Assembly (NCBI GenBank): GCA_000733355.1
Contig: JNVV01000037.1
Location: forward strand, 295,154-359,153
Direction of reading: 5' to 3'
DNA length: 64,000 nucleotides
From: Falciphora oryzae
Taxonomy: Eukaryota > Ascomycota > Sordariomycetes > Magnaporthales > Magnaporthaceae
Position 1 is the stretch's first letter, and every line of letters begins with the position of its first letter. Shown one piece after another: positions 47,097 to 57,671 of this stretch. A program made the translations under genes and the position numbers. The notes under the pieces were generated by a model. It was not told the origin of the DNA, did not search any database, and saw only the letters and a program-made list of their open reading frames with translations.

Positions 47097-47524
47097 CGAG
47101 TCTGTCATGGACAATCTAATTCCGGAAGGCCTCAGCGATGCACACATCTACGATGATATCGCAACACAGCTGAGGGAGTAAGCACATATCGTCGGGGATA
47201 CCATCTAATTAACTTCGACAAAATGATCGCTAACGCTGCTCTAGACATCAAAGACAGGCCGTTGACTTCATTCTGAAACGGGAGCATCCACAGCTCTGCC
47301 GTGATACCAACAGACTCGCACGGGCTAGCATTGGCGCTGGGTATGTTGGCTCCTGCTCTTCGGCCCGGTTTGGGAACTGTTGAGCCTAATCCCATACTTT
47401 CAGCCTGAACATAGATTCGCCATTATCTTCCAGGGGCGGTATCATCGCTGATGTTATGGGGATGGGAAAGACATTGAGTCTTATCACGGCCATCGTGGCA
47501 TCCAAGAACGAGGCCCGAAACTTC

Positions 47525-48491
47525 GGGGCTGTTCTAGGGTAATCGGGTTTTTTGGTTTTTCCATATTATTTTCGAAAACCGTTTAAAACCCGGTTTGCGG
47601 ATCCGCGCGGACCCTTGTGAAAATCCTTCGCAAGACCCGCCAGAAGTATCTTTTCCCAAGCCAACGAGTCGCGTTGACACAAGCCCCGGCCGCTTCCGGC
47701 GCCACCCCCTTTGCCACCTCCTTTGCCACCCCCTAACCAGAGCTGTGTCACGTTGAATATATAAAGCCGGCCACCCTCCCGCCTTTCGAGGAGCTTTTAC
47801 CTTGGAAAATTTCGAGCCCCAAAGAGGGCCGCTCCAAGAAGAGTCGCCTTAAGGAGGGTCGCTCCAAGAAGGGCCGCTCCAAGGAGGGCCGGGCACGTGT
47901 AGAAGGCCGGGTACGAGGGTTTAATGCGTGCAGACAGGACCAAATAATAATAAATCTTTTTTTTTCTTTTTTTTTGCCACCTCCTAAAGGGGAAATTTAT
48001 TTGCGAACTTGTTATGGCGTGGCGTGCTGTCACGGCACGTAGGGGCCCCTCGGGCCCGTCACGTGCCCAGGCCTCAGCACGGGCCTCCAGGCCACAGTAG
48101 ATAGAGATTTTCTCCAGGCCCCAGGCCTCCGGCCGGCCTGGCTTCCTTCTAAATACCAACCTCTTTCCGCCATACAGATTATCAGCCCATTTGTGACCTC
48201 CCAAGTGCTCTGATACGTGCCCTCTCGTGCAGCTGGCCTCACAGAGGGTACTTGAGCCTCCAATTGAGCCAAAGTTCCAGCTTTGGCTTAGTCGTCCTTT
48301 TGGTAGCAAGTGGGTGGAGGCTCCTACTGCCGAACCGTGACAGAACTGTTGTTAAAGGTTGAAAATAGAAAAAAAAATCTATTTATAAAGGTACATTTTT
48401 TCTTGCAGGGCCCCTTGTGACGATCCTCGCTTATCCAAAAAACCGGCCAGGGGTCGAAAAAACCAAAAAACCAATAGTCTAGAACAGCCCC
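47525..48491. mobile_element. Harbinger-type element C (TSD ttc)
   Basis: Inverted ends ggggctgttctag and its complement, followed inwards by ggttttttggttttt like elements A and B, but with a different outer 20 bp. A 3-bp duplication ttc lies at 47522-47524 and 48492-48494. It contains no transposase. It has about four aggagggycgctccaag tandem units (47815-47890) and an LTR-like insert (48028-48342). It disrupts the SNF2 exon soon after the P-loop. Deleting it with one ttc restores the SNF2 frame (NF then VAPTDYG). Confidence 0.8.
48028..48342. repeat. LTR-like unit inside element C
   Basis: Bounded by tgtcacgg and ccgtgaca (perfect 8-bp inverted ends, TG..CA), 315 bp. Its left 100 bp recur in reverse at about 52520-52626. 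No matching 5-bp flanks (cgtgc versus gaact), so a clean solo LTR is not proven. Confidence 0.5.
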
Positions 48492-50098
48492 TTCGTCGCC
48501 CCCACCGACTATGGGACTCAAGGTTGGCCCAACGGACCAACACTTGTGGTTCCGTCTGTCCGTACGTTAGCCCATTGGCTACATTGTGAGCAACCAACAA
48601 GGCTAATTAGAAAATTCAGAGCTGATGGATGTATGGCAAGCGGAGATCGGAAGGTCGGTATTCGAGTTGGTTCTCTCCTGTCATTGCCGTATGTTGCTCA
48701 CGCTCTCTTCATCGCAGACACGTTAAACCCGAATGTCTTCGGGTCACCAGATTCCACGGATCGGGGCGTGCGAAGTCTGCGACAGCTCTGACTAAAACCG
48801 GCAGCGACATCGTCCTTACGACGTTCTCCACATTAGCTGCGGATATTAGCACGAGAAGTAAGAAGGACCCGGTACTCAAGAACATTGAATGGTACTGAGT
48901 GGTACTGGACGAAGGTAAATTCTTCTATCACAACTGGGGAAATAACAGGGGGTTCTTTATCTAATCGCGAGATTTGCCTCTGCTGACAAAAATGTCATTA
49001 GCGCATTGGATACGAAACCAATCTTCCAAGTGGTTCAAAGCCAGCAAGGGTCTCGTTAGCGAAAGGCGGTGGTGTTTGAGTGGAACGCCCGTCCAGAACA
49101 GCTTGAACGACCTCGCCTCTCTCATCAGCTTCCTGGGTATCCAGCCATTTGCATCCAAAGCCCACTTCCGGTCTTACATCCTCGCTCCGCTGGGCGGAAA
49201 CGGAGACAGCCGCTGCAAAAACCTACAGGTGTTGCTAGCTTCGATGTGCCTCCGGCGGGGCCCTGGCTATCTCAGCATTCCTCGCCCCTCAGAGGAGACT
49301 ATCGAGGTCGATCAGACACCCGAAGAAAAGCAAGTTCAAAGTGAGGTCTTTGCTGAATGCAAGAAAAAGGTGGAAGAAAGCCTCAGCACGGGTGGCGGCG
49401 CCACGGGCGCAACCAAGAAGTTCAACGCCATGTTCTGGGCCATGATGAAGCTGAGGCGGCTCCGCAATGAAGGAACTTGTCAGCGGGCCGCGGCGGCGGC
49501 AACCACCAGCTCTGCGGTGGCCCCTGAAGATCCAGACAGTGGGCCATGCGAGGAATGCAGCGACCCGGATCAGGTTACACGAAGCGAGCAGTTTTGCTTT
49601 CAGTGTGGCCGAAGCACTGCGAAGGCAAAGGGCAAGAAAGCCACCCCCAGAGAAGCCTCTGTCCCCGGCGCCGACGGGAAATCACCAGGAACAATGGCTC
49701 CGCTGGCTTCTGGTCTGAGCGGATACTCGTCCAAGCTGGACGCGATTGTGGGTAAGATCGCGAAGTATCCGGTCGAGGACAAGAGGTGATTGCGATCCCA
49801 AACATCCGATGGCAAGCTGTTATGGAAACGATGTGGGCATAGACCAACTAACCTTGCTGCACAGCATCGTGTTCTCTGGCTGGACCTTCACGCTCGATAT
49901 CCTGCAGGTTTTGATGCAACGCAGGGGCGTTGGCTTTCTGCGCATCGACGGGACAACACCTCCAGCTCAACGGGCCTCCATCGTTCAGGAATTCAGCAGC
50001 AATGACGAGATTGCAGTACTACTTATGACTATCGGAACTGGTGCTGTTGGGTGAGTGTATTATTACACCCAGCTCCACCGTATGACACTGTGACATTA

Positions 50099-51310
50099 GG
50101 GCGTGTTTGATACTAACGTGGTTCACAAGCGAGTGGGCCACACAAGCGAGTGGGCCAGGTGCAAAATGCATATTAAACGGCGTTTTTTTTCAATTAAATA
50201 ACTCGCTCAATTTACGCTTAAATTTTACCAAATTCGGGGGGGTTATATTTAACTAAATAGGGAATTTAATTTAATTTTCTTGGATTTTTACTATTACTCC
50301 TTTTGGGTGAGTTCGCAACACTGTGTAATATACTGTGCAAAATATGCAACTAACCCTAAAGGGGTAATGATAAAAATCCAAGAAAATTAAATTAAATTCC
50401 CTATTTAGTTGAATATAACCCCCCCAAATTTGGTAAAATTTAAGCGTAAATTGAGCGAGTTATTTAATTGAAAAAAAACGCCGTTTAATATGCATTTTGC
50501 ACCTGGCCCACTCGCTTGTGTGGCCCACTCGCTTGTGAACCACGTTAATGGTTTTTTGGTTTTTGTAACAAACTTACGTCGTGGAGACGGTCCAGTTTTA
50601 CCCGCAAGTATCTCCGGGGCTACGCAAGGGGTGCACGTACCCAATACCACATTGAAAAAGGCTATATCCGGGCATTCCCCTTTTTGCTATTAGCACTCAC
50701 CGTCCCCCGATATCGGCCGCCATGCAACTTTTTGTAGCGCATCCACACAAATGCACATGGGCAGCGGTGCAAAGGTGCGAAGGTGCACAGGTGCAAAGGT
50801 AAATTTTTTTTTTTTTTTTTTTGGGAATTTGCAAGGCGCCTTTGCACCTCTCTGCGTGCAGCTCTCCGCGTGCACCTCTCCGCGTGCACCTTTTTGCGTG
50901 CAGCTTTTTGCGTGCAGCTTTTTGCGTGCACTTTTGGGCAGGTTGGGGCTGTCAATTGGGGGATCCAGTGGCTGAATGCCCGGGCCTTCGTGGCTTTGTT
51001 ACGAATGCGCGGCCAATGGCATCAAGTTTCAACTGCGGGCCAAATTTAGTAAGCAGCGAAACCGGGCCGCACGGGTGGTGCACAGGCCAAAAGTGGAGTA
51101 GGGTGAGTGCTAATAGCAAAAAGGGGGAGTAGCCGGATATAGCCTCCATTGAAAAGGTGACAGCATGGATACGACTCGCGGCCCTGGTTGAAAAAGTACT
51201 TGTAGCGAGTCAAATTTTTAAGCTTTTAAACTTTTGCCACGGATCCATAAACTAGTTTTTTGAAAATTGTATGTAAAAAACCAAAAAACCATTTAGTATC
51301 AAACACGCCC
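50099..51310 (-). mobile_element. Non-autonomous Harbinger-type element B (TSD tta)
   Basis: Same family as element A, opposite orientation: ends gggcgtgtttgatacta / cacgccc with tta at 50096-50098 and 51311-51313. It shares A's internal gtgcacctttgcacc-type low-complexity block, once only. It sits wholly in a SNF2 intron (donor 50051, acceptor near 51340; original intron about 75 bp) and holds a MITE at 50116-50545. Confidence 0.85.
50116..50545. mobile_element. Palindromic MITE with Fot1/pogo-like ends
   Basis: 430 bp, almost a perfect inverted repeat: arms of roughly 190 bp around a short AT-rich centre. Ends acgtggttcacaagcgagtg, flanked by TA on both sides (50114-50115, 50546-50547), with a second copy of cacaagcgagtgggc just inside. 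The end matches the right TIR of the pogo element at 10071 over 21 bases, so it was probably mobilised by that transposase. It is inserted inside element B. Confidence 0.85.
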
Positions 51311-51881
51311 TTAGTCTCTGACTTCAGATACAAACGCAAGTTTGACGATCACTGCCGCCAACCGGGTCCATCTCGTCGAACCGCAGTGGAATCCCTTTGT
51401 AGAGGAACAGGCAATCGCGCGAGCCGTGCGGATGGGCCAGAAGCGGGAGGTCACCGTCGTCCGCTACATTGTGAAGGGGTCCGTCGAGAAGGTAAGTTGA
51501 TATGGACTCCTTCACCTGCCACAGACTAATACGATATTCAAGATGGCATGCAAATACTAACACTACGATGGTGATAAATCATTAGAGCATCGTGGACCTC
51601 CAAAGGAAAAAGAGCAACCTTGCCAAATTTACCATTGACGGCAGCGAAGACAAGATGTCTGGCAGGCTTGATGTAAGTGGCCCCATGAGTGTTTGTCGGA
51701 AGCTATTTGTTCAAAATTGTGAAGCCCTATCGCTACCGACATCTAGGTGCAGTGGCAATAGCCGGGAGAGAAAGCTAACTCACTGGGTAACAATTAGGAT
51801 CTTCGCTTTGTCCTCAAGATCGATGTATAATCTGGGTTATCTTCTATCGCTTCCGTGTTTAGCAACCTATTATGGCCTAGT

Positions 51882-52174
51882 TATTGGTAGGAGTATGTAC
51901 TCCTGTGGGCTCGGAGATCTCCAAAACAGGGTGAACAACGATCCTTATATTAGAGGATCGTTCTAGTATTGTGCACCAAGAAGAAAGGGATCTATCTGCC
52001 AGAGAGGGAGGGCAACCAAGCCCTTATATACATTGCCTGTAGAGCTTGGCCCTCCAGGTCACGGGGTCCTACGGACCCCGTAGGCCAGGGCCTCCCAGGC
52101 CCTCCAGGCCTCCAGATCCCTCAAGTGCATGCGCTAGAATAATGATGCAATTATGCTGGAATTATGATCCAACA
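51882..52174 (-). repeat. Solo LTR, copia-like, TSD ctagt
   Basis: On the minus strand tgttggatcataattcc to actcctaccaata, with perfect 5-bp duplications ctagt at 51877-51881 and 52175-52179. Its 3' end resembles the solo LTR at 10132-10354. A tgtatataagg TATA-like site lies inside. Confidence 0.85.
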
Positions 52175-52179
52175 CTAGT

Positions 52180-52519
52180 GATACTTTCTATTAGCTTATG
52201 GAAAAAGTGAGCCTCGAGGAACATATTGCAAAGATTGATATAACCTCGACGTTTCCGAAAAGCAAATGTTTCGATACTTTAAACTCTGATAATTTACGTG
52301 CAAGCACACTTTTTATTAATTAAAAGTAACCAGCCTGCTCCTTTGCGAAATGTGTTTATTTATTTACTTAAACCATCGTTTAACATTAACTATAACCCTC
52401 AGAAAGAGCCCGTACGCGGCCCGGTGCGTAAAAAGGCAAATATTTGTAAATAGTAATCGCAATAATGTCACAATGGGTAGGGGCTAGAGAAAATGGTGGC
52501 AAAGAAGATTGTATTCGGA
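52180..52519. other. AT-rich stretch, no gene recognised
   Basis: AT-rich sequence between a solo LTR and an LTR fragment; possibly degraded repeat. Confidence 0.35.
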
Positions 52520-52626
52520 GGAGGCCTGGGCTGGAAGCCCTGCCTAGGAGAAAATCTTTATCTACTGTGGCCCGGAGGCCCGTGCAGAGGGCCTGGGCAC
52601 GTGACGGGCCCTTACGTGCCGTGACA
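52520..52626 (-). repeat. LTR fragment related to 48028-48342
   Basis: On the minus strand it starts tgtcacggcacgta and shares cagtagata and ttttctcc blocks with the unit inside element C. Only about the first 100 bp are recognisable. Confidence 0.6.
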
Positions 52627-53699
52627 AAATGGTAGGAAAGTTGCCAATCCGGACGAAATGTCGGACGTCTGGGTCAATCCTGTGGGTTGCCGGCCAACTT
52701 CGAGCAGTGATGCATGATGCGAGCTACGCCCGCGTTCCGGTCGGCGTCTCCGCAGCAAGGCTTGGCGACGCGCTCGCCTGCAAGGGACGCAAAAAGGGTC
52801 CCATTTCCCGTTCACGATAGAGGTTTGCCAGCTGCGACTTTACCGTGAATCCACCACCTAGTGAATCTCTCCGCCAGCTCTACGTGTATAGAGATACCTT
52901 CCTACCCGCCGCGGTTGGCGATCCTTGCTGACAGGCATCGTGAAGTCAGCCCCCCGAGGTAGTGTCTGCAAGGCAACGCAACCTTTCTTGCCCGGGCAAG
53001 GGCTGTTGCAAAAACATGGCAGGAGGCCTGTGCCGGCGGCGGGGCCGGCCACGGAACATGTGAAAATATCGGTCTAGTCCAGGAGATTTTTTAGCTTACT
53101 ATGTGCCAAGAGCTTGCAGGCCTGCTTCTTGGTCCGATTGGCTTGCACGGTTGCCCCGAAAGGTCTGGGGAACCTTGCCCCAGCATGAAACTGGTCTGGG
53201 AGGGACCCCGTATGGAGCCGGCCGAAGCCAGTTCCCAGCCCGGGCTCTAGCCCCGTAACAGGGGCTTGTCGTTACCAGAACTGGGAACGTTTGAAACGGG
53301 AGACGCTTCGAGCACGGATAGATCGATGCCATCTGATGTTTCGGATCGTTTTTACGGTGTAACAAAGAACCCCCCGTCCCATCGATCGCATTGACCGGGG
53401 TGTCACGTCGAGAACAAAATATTGAGCGACAGCTGCCACCTCAACGCGACAAGGTCTTGATCATTTTCTACTCATATTAATTAACTCACTTGAATATCAC
53501 AACCCACCATCGACTGCATTTCGGCTCTGGTAGCAGTTTCAATTCTCGTTCCACTTTTAATTCTTTCTTTTTAATTGAATCGGCCAAAACATTACTTACC
53601 TACCCACCTATTTATTTTCTCTCCGTTCTTACACCTTGAACCAAAAACAACAACTCCCGAGTTCCAACTGTCTCCCATTTTACAGCTCGTCGTTCAAAA
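52627..53699. other. No gene recognised; promoter of 53700 gene at right end
   Basis: No domain seen in any frame. The last 150 bases are pyrimidine-rich, as is common in front of fungal genes. Confidence 0.4.
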
Positions 53700-53960
53700 A
53701 TGAAGTTCGCCGCGCTCTCCATCGCCGTCGCCAGCCTGCTGTCCCTCGGCATGGCGGCTCCCCAGCAGCGAGGCAAGGGCAACAACGGCGGGAACAGGCA
53801 GTCGATCGCCGCGGACAGGCAGGCGCTCAGGAATCTTGACGGCACGGCCGTGGATCCCAACCTGCCCAACGGCACTCGCATCCTCTCCAACGGCCAAGGC
53901 AGCTGCTTTGCCGTGGGTGGGACTGCGGTGTGCTCGGATTCCGTTGGCAATCCGCTGTAA
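53700..53960 (+). CDS. Small secreted protein
   Basis: 86 residues from ATG 53700. Residues 1-20 (MKFAALSIAVASLLSLGMAA) form a textbook signal peptide with a cleavage site after Ala. The mature part is Gly/Asn/Gln-rich then contains NGTRILSNGQGSC and GGTAVCSDS, with two Cys that could form one disulfide. Length and composition fit an extracellular effector-like or cell-wall protein of unknown function. A GTAAGT overlaps the stop (53957 on); if spliced to the AG near 54048 the next codon is TAA, so the product would be the same. No broken frame. Confidence 0.7.
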   Translation: MKFAALSIAVASLLSLGMAAPQQRGKGNNGGNRQSIAADRQALRNLDGTAVDPNLPNGTRILSNGQGSCFAVGGTAVCSDSVGNPL

Positions 53961-56939
53961 GTTTATATACCTGTCTATTTGCCCTACCGACGCCGCGGGT
54001 CGGAGGCTTAAAATTAGCCGTGGCTAATTTTCGTCTGGCCATTTTTAGTTAAGGTAGCTGGGTGGATAACGTTCCCGGGAGGAGGGCTCCGTCCTGGCGC
54101 GTCCTGGAACAAAGCTTTGGTTTGCTGAGTGTGACCGCGGCCGGGGATCAACCTGGGGCAAGGGCAGGCGGGTACCTGTCGACATAATTAGGCATTTTTT
54201 TATGGACGTGCGGCGGGTCTTTGTTCGACGATGTAGCAGGTGGAGCGCAATTGAGTGCGTGCGACCTCAAAAGGCCCCCGCGGACAGTTGGCGGATTAAA
54301 AGCAAAGCAGTTGTGTCGTTCCGCCTGTGCCTCCAATGGATTTCGTGAAATGGCCCCAGAAAAAGGCCTTGAGGACTGAGCCTAGAACCGGGGCAGAGGA
54401 GTGCACCCAAAACAGGGACCGGATTCCCTGGGCTCCACTTCTGGGCTCAGTCCTCTCTAGGGCCACCTTCTGGGTCCTGCGAATCGTGGGAGACCTCGGT
54501 AGCGTTCGACCGCGATGGAGGGGACGGCCCGCGCAGTACACCAACGCCCCGGCCTGGCGGCGCTGCTGAAGCGGCACGGCCTCGCCTCCCGGAGCGGCAG
54601 GTCTCTCGTCAACGAGTCCGCGCAGCAGGTGCCGGGCGGGGTACATCTATATCTGGTGGATCGTCGCATCTCGATCGCTAGCGGTTTCCCCGGGCATGCT
54701 GTGCCGGGCAACTTGGCTCGGGCGGGAACGCAGCTGCACGAACTTGTTCGGCGGCCTGTGCCGACCGAGAACCAAGGATCCCCCAAGGCGTACGCCGCCA
54801 CCGGACTAACGACCCCGTCCCCCGGGTATCCCCGTGCACAGGGTAACTACAAGCAGAATGTGACCCGGGCTGCGGTTGCGGACAAACGGGTCGGCGGACC
54901 GGCGCGGCTGGATGCGTATGCCACGAAGGGGGAGAGGAGGACAAGGTAGCGCATCTTGGTGGGCATCAGGGTCAAGGGTGGGACGCGTGGGGCCTTTGTG
55001 GTCCGCGGCTACGGATGCGGTGGGATACACCCGCAGTCCGGCTCGGTTGATGTAACGAGAGTGCCGGGTGAGCGTTCGAGTTTGCTGTCCAAGGGTGCGA
55101 TGGCCGGGGAAGTAAGGGTGCAGACCGCAAGCCAGCGGTAAGCTGCCCGGGGAGGATGCAGCACCAGCGCCTACTACGTAGAAACCGAGGACGGTGAGGA
55201 CTCGCAAAGTTCGAATCAGGATTCAATCTCGGAATCACCAAAACGGGCAGTCAGCAACCTTGCCGTTTCTCCGCCCAAAATCCAAACAAGGACCTCATGC
55301 GACTGATATCACATACACGGTGTAGGTGCCATACCCAATTCCAGCGGCCCTTATCCCCCCCCCCCCCCTACCCACCAGGATATGCCGGCCCCACCTCCGG
55401 AGGCGCCGACAAGCCCGTTTCCTGCCCAGACCGAAGATGACCGGAGGCCAAGATGGGCCGCGATGGTCACACAGTTACCCCAACGAGGACGCCAAACGAT
55501 CCGTGGTGTACCAAGCGGCGCCTCCCGCTGCGCTGGGCGTGCTTGTGCCCTCGTCGTTGGGCGCAAAAGGGGGGCGCCATTGTGCGGGGCGACGTGGGCG
55601 GCGCCGACGTCGTCATCATCCCGGTGTGTTGTGCGCCGGTGGCGGGCCGAAAAGGGTCGGCCGCGGCGCCGACGAGGGGGCTCTCTCTCCATGGTCTTTA
55701 CGCGCGCCGCTGGCACACCCGCGCGGCTTTTGGGGCCTCGCCCGACGCCGCCGAGGGGAGCCAGCAAAACGCCGAAAACGGTCAGGAAAGCAAAACAAAA
55801 GGCGGAACCCAAGTTACCGCCAGTCGGGACAGCTTGCCGCGCGCAAACACGCCGCGAAAGGCGAGTGGGTTGGGCCTGCACTGATTGCGTGTTGTGTGTG
55901 GCCTGGCGGGCGGGCTTCGTTGTGGGCCAGGGATGGATGGTCCAGGTGCCGAAAAAAACGGACGGCGGCGGCCAGCGAAGCCGCGGACGTCTGCAGGATC
56001 CAGTCGCGCTCGCCGCGGACGTGCTGGATCCGCTACGTCCGCGCCAATGGCCTGCGCTGGCGGAGCCGTGCGATGGGGCGCATCGACTGGGCGGGCGGCG
56101 CCGTTGGTGAAGGAGGCTTGCGTGTCCGGGGGAGGGGGTCGACTCCGCCACGAAGATCAATAGTCTGTTCCAATCTCACCAAGACGGCCAGAACCAGACG
56201 GCAACCGAAACGCTTGCCGGTGCCGCCATCCCCAACGTATGCGTTAACCCGGCACTCGCACCCAATGTGCAGCTCATCTTCCGCCAGCAAGTCCACCCGT
56301 AGCACGCAGCGAGTGCACCGGCGCAAGAGGCGGCGGTGGCCGTGTTGTGCTCCGCCCCGGACCGCTTCTGGTACTTCAGCGCCGCTTTGCTCCGCTCCCA
56401 AAAAGACTTTTTCGACAGCCGCGTGGCGCCCTGGGCGCCCATGGGCAGCCCGTCCAAGAAGAGCCTCAGAGCCGTCGCCAGTTCCTGTGTGTGCTCGTGT
56501 AAGCGCCGCCGCTTGCTCCCTCCTGACCGGATGTGCGCGTACGCCTCGCGCATGCGCTGGAACACGAACTCGTCGTTGTCTCTCTCGAGCTCGAGGATCT
56601 GGAGCCTTTCGACGCACAACAAGAGGTACCGCCGGCTGCTGGGAGGCGTCGCGGCGTCGATGTCGGCGGCGACGGCGGCGGCCGCCACGTCCTAGCTCGT
56701 GCACATGGTGTGCCCGCACTCGATGCAGCGTCGCGTGCAGCCCAGCCGCAGCCGTGGCATCGCCAGAGCCATGGGTGCGGTGTAGGGGCGGAGGGGGCAC
56801 CGAGGTGGAGGAGGGCGCGGGCATGATGAGGCCTTGGGAGTTGCGGGGTTGCGGAGATGGGGGATTCAGGGATGCGTGCGAAGACGGAGAGGCGTTTGTG
56901 GTGCATTTTTTTCCGTGTTTTGTGTGCTTTTTTTGGTGA
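53961..56939. other. GC-rich stretch, no gene securely supported
   Basis: Long frames are open on both strands, including 537 codons at 55326-56939 (+), because stop codons are rare in this GC-rich sequence; they are Arg/Pro/Ala-rich without domains. A CCCC run lies at 55352-55366. The minus-strand frame 56176-56688 is the most protein-like. Confidence 0.4.
56176..56688 (-). CDS. Possible gene fragment, unrecognised helical protein
   Basis: Minus-strand frame with amphipathic helices (RRYLLLCVERLQILELERDN, VFQRMREAYAHIRSG, LHEHTQELATALRLFLDG, SFWERSKAALKYQKRS), more natural in composition than overlapping frames. Upstream in another frame is RCIECGHTMC, which could be a zinc-binding start. 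A start codon and exon joins could not be fixed. The LLLCVE..F.RMREAY pattern recalls an uncharacterised fungal family. Treat as a candidate only. Confidence 0.25.
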   Translation of the reverse strand: MAAAAVAADIDAATPPSSRRYLLLCVERLQILELERDNDEFVFQRMREAYAHIRSGGSKRRRLHEHTQELATALRLFLDGLPMGAQGATRLSKKSFWERSKAALKYQKRSGAEHNTATAASCAGALAACYGWTCWRKMSCTLGASAGLTHTLGMAAPASVSVAVWFWPSW

Positions 56940-57671
56940 GAGTGAAGGAAACAGAAAATGTTGCTTTCAAAAAGTAGTCGTAATGCTTAGGCCTTGCTGC
57001 GGAGGGCAACGTTATGTGCGTGATATGATAGGCGTCCACTAAACGCCAAGCCCGTAAGTGAGATGTATATAACGAGGGACTACGCTGCTTGATATGCACC
57101 GAACAAGGTGCTGCAATGTCGTAGAAAAGAGCACTAGAGACAGATGGACTTTGCAGAGGCACAAATAGAAGAAAGCGTTGTTATGGGTCTAGCCAGAAAC
57201 ACAGGAGGAAAAAGTTCATGGATGGCGAATGGAAGAGTGACAGGTCGTTATGCAGGATCCTTGGAGAGAAGAGGGTGGGATATATGGAAAATAAGAGAAA
57301 CCTAAGCAGGGCTGCTCGATTCTCACCCCGTAACATCATCTTTAAAAGCTTCCCGTTTTACTTTCTTTGTAGAGGTTCAATAGTTCAGTAGTAATGCTCA
57401 ATGAATCTCACGGCACGTGGTTGAGGACATAGACCTCGCTTTGAGTTGGGTTCTTTTGTTTTGGAGTCGTGATTTTAAAGCGCTATTTTTGGCCATTGGC
57501 TATCCGCAAAATCACTACCAAGGTCAAAGGAGGGACCAGGTAGGGTTTGGATTGATTTTTTTTCTTTTGAAATATTAACTCCAAAAACAACGTAGTATTA
57601 TATATACCGTAAAAGGTTTACTCGTACCCAACTACCTAGCCTTTCGAATTTTCGTGCATTATTTCGTACAG
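56940..57671. other. Intergenic, no gene recognised
   Basis: 3' flank of the receptor gene; AT-rich towards 57540-57660. Confidence 0.4.

Larger units (their letters stand above)
47246..51830 (+). pseudogene. Rad5/HLTF-like SNF2 ATPase gene, transposon-broken
   Basis: Motifs in order: Q-motif HQRQAVDFILKREH (47246), Walker A ADVMGMGKTLSLITA (47440 region), motif Ia LVVPS, DIVLTTFSTLAAD, DEAH split by an intron (VVLDE at 48902, then HWIRNQSSKWFKA after 49003), motif III LSGTPVQNSLNDL, a short CEEC..CFQCG cluster, then the C-terminal lobe VFSGWTFTLDILQVL, FLRIDGTTP, GTGAVG, ARAVRMGQKREVTVVRYIVK, with the stop at 51830. Many canonical introns persist. Damage: 5' end missing at the Harbinger edge, element C in an exon (47525-48491), and CGA to TGA at 48896-48898. 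The B insertion is intronic. Confidence 0.75.

Noticed and set aside
48028..48342. Clean solo LTR with target duplication
   Set aside because: Inverted ends are perfect but the flanking 5-mers differ, so it is listed only as LTR-like.
55326..56939. 537-codon plus-strand frame
   Set aside because: Arg/Pro/Ala-rich, no domain, overlaps long frames on the other strand; an effect of high GC content.
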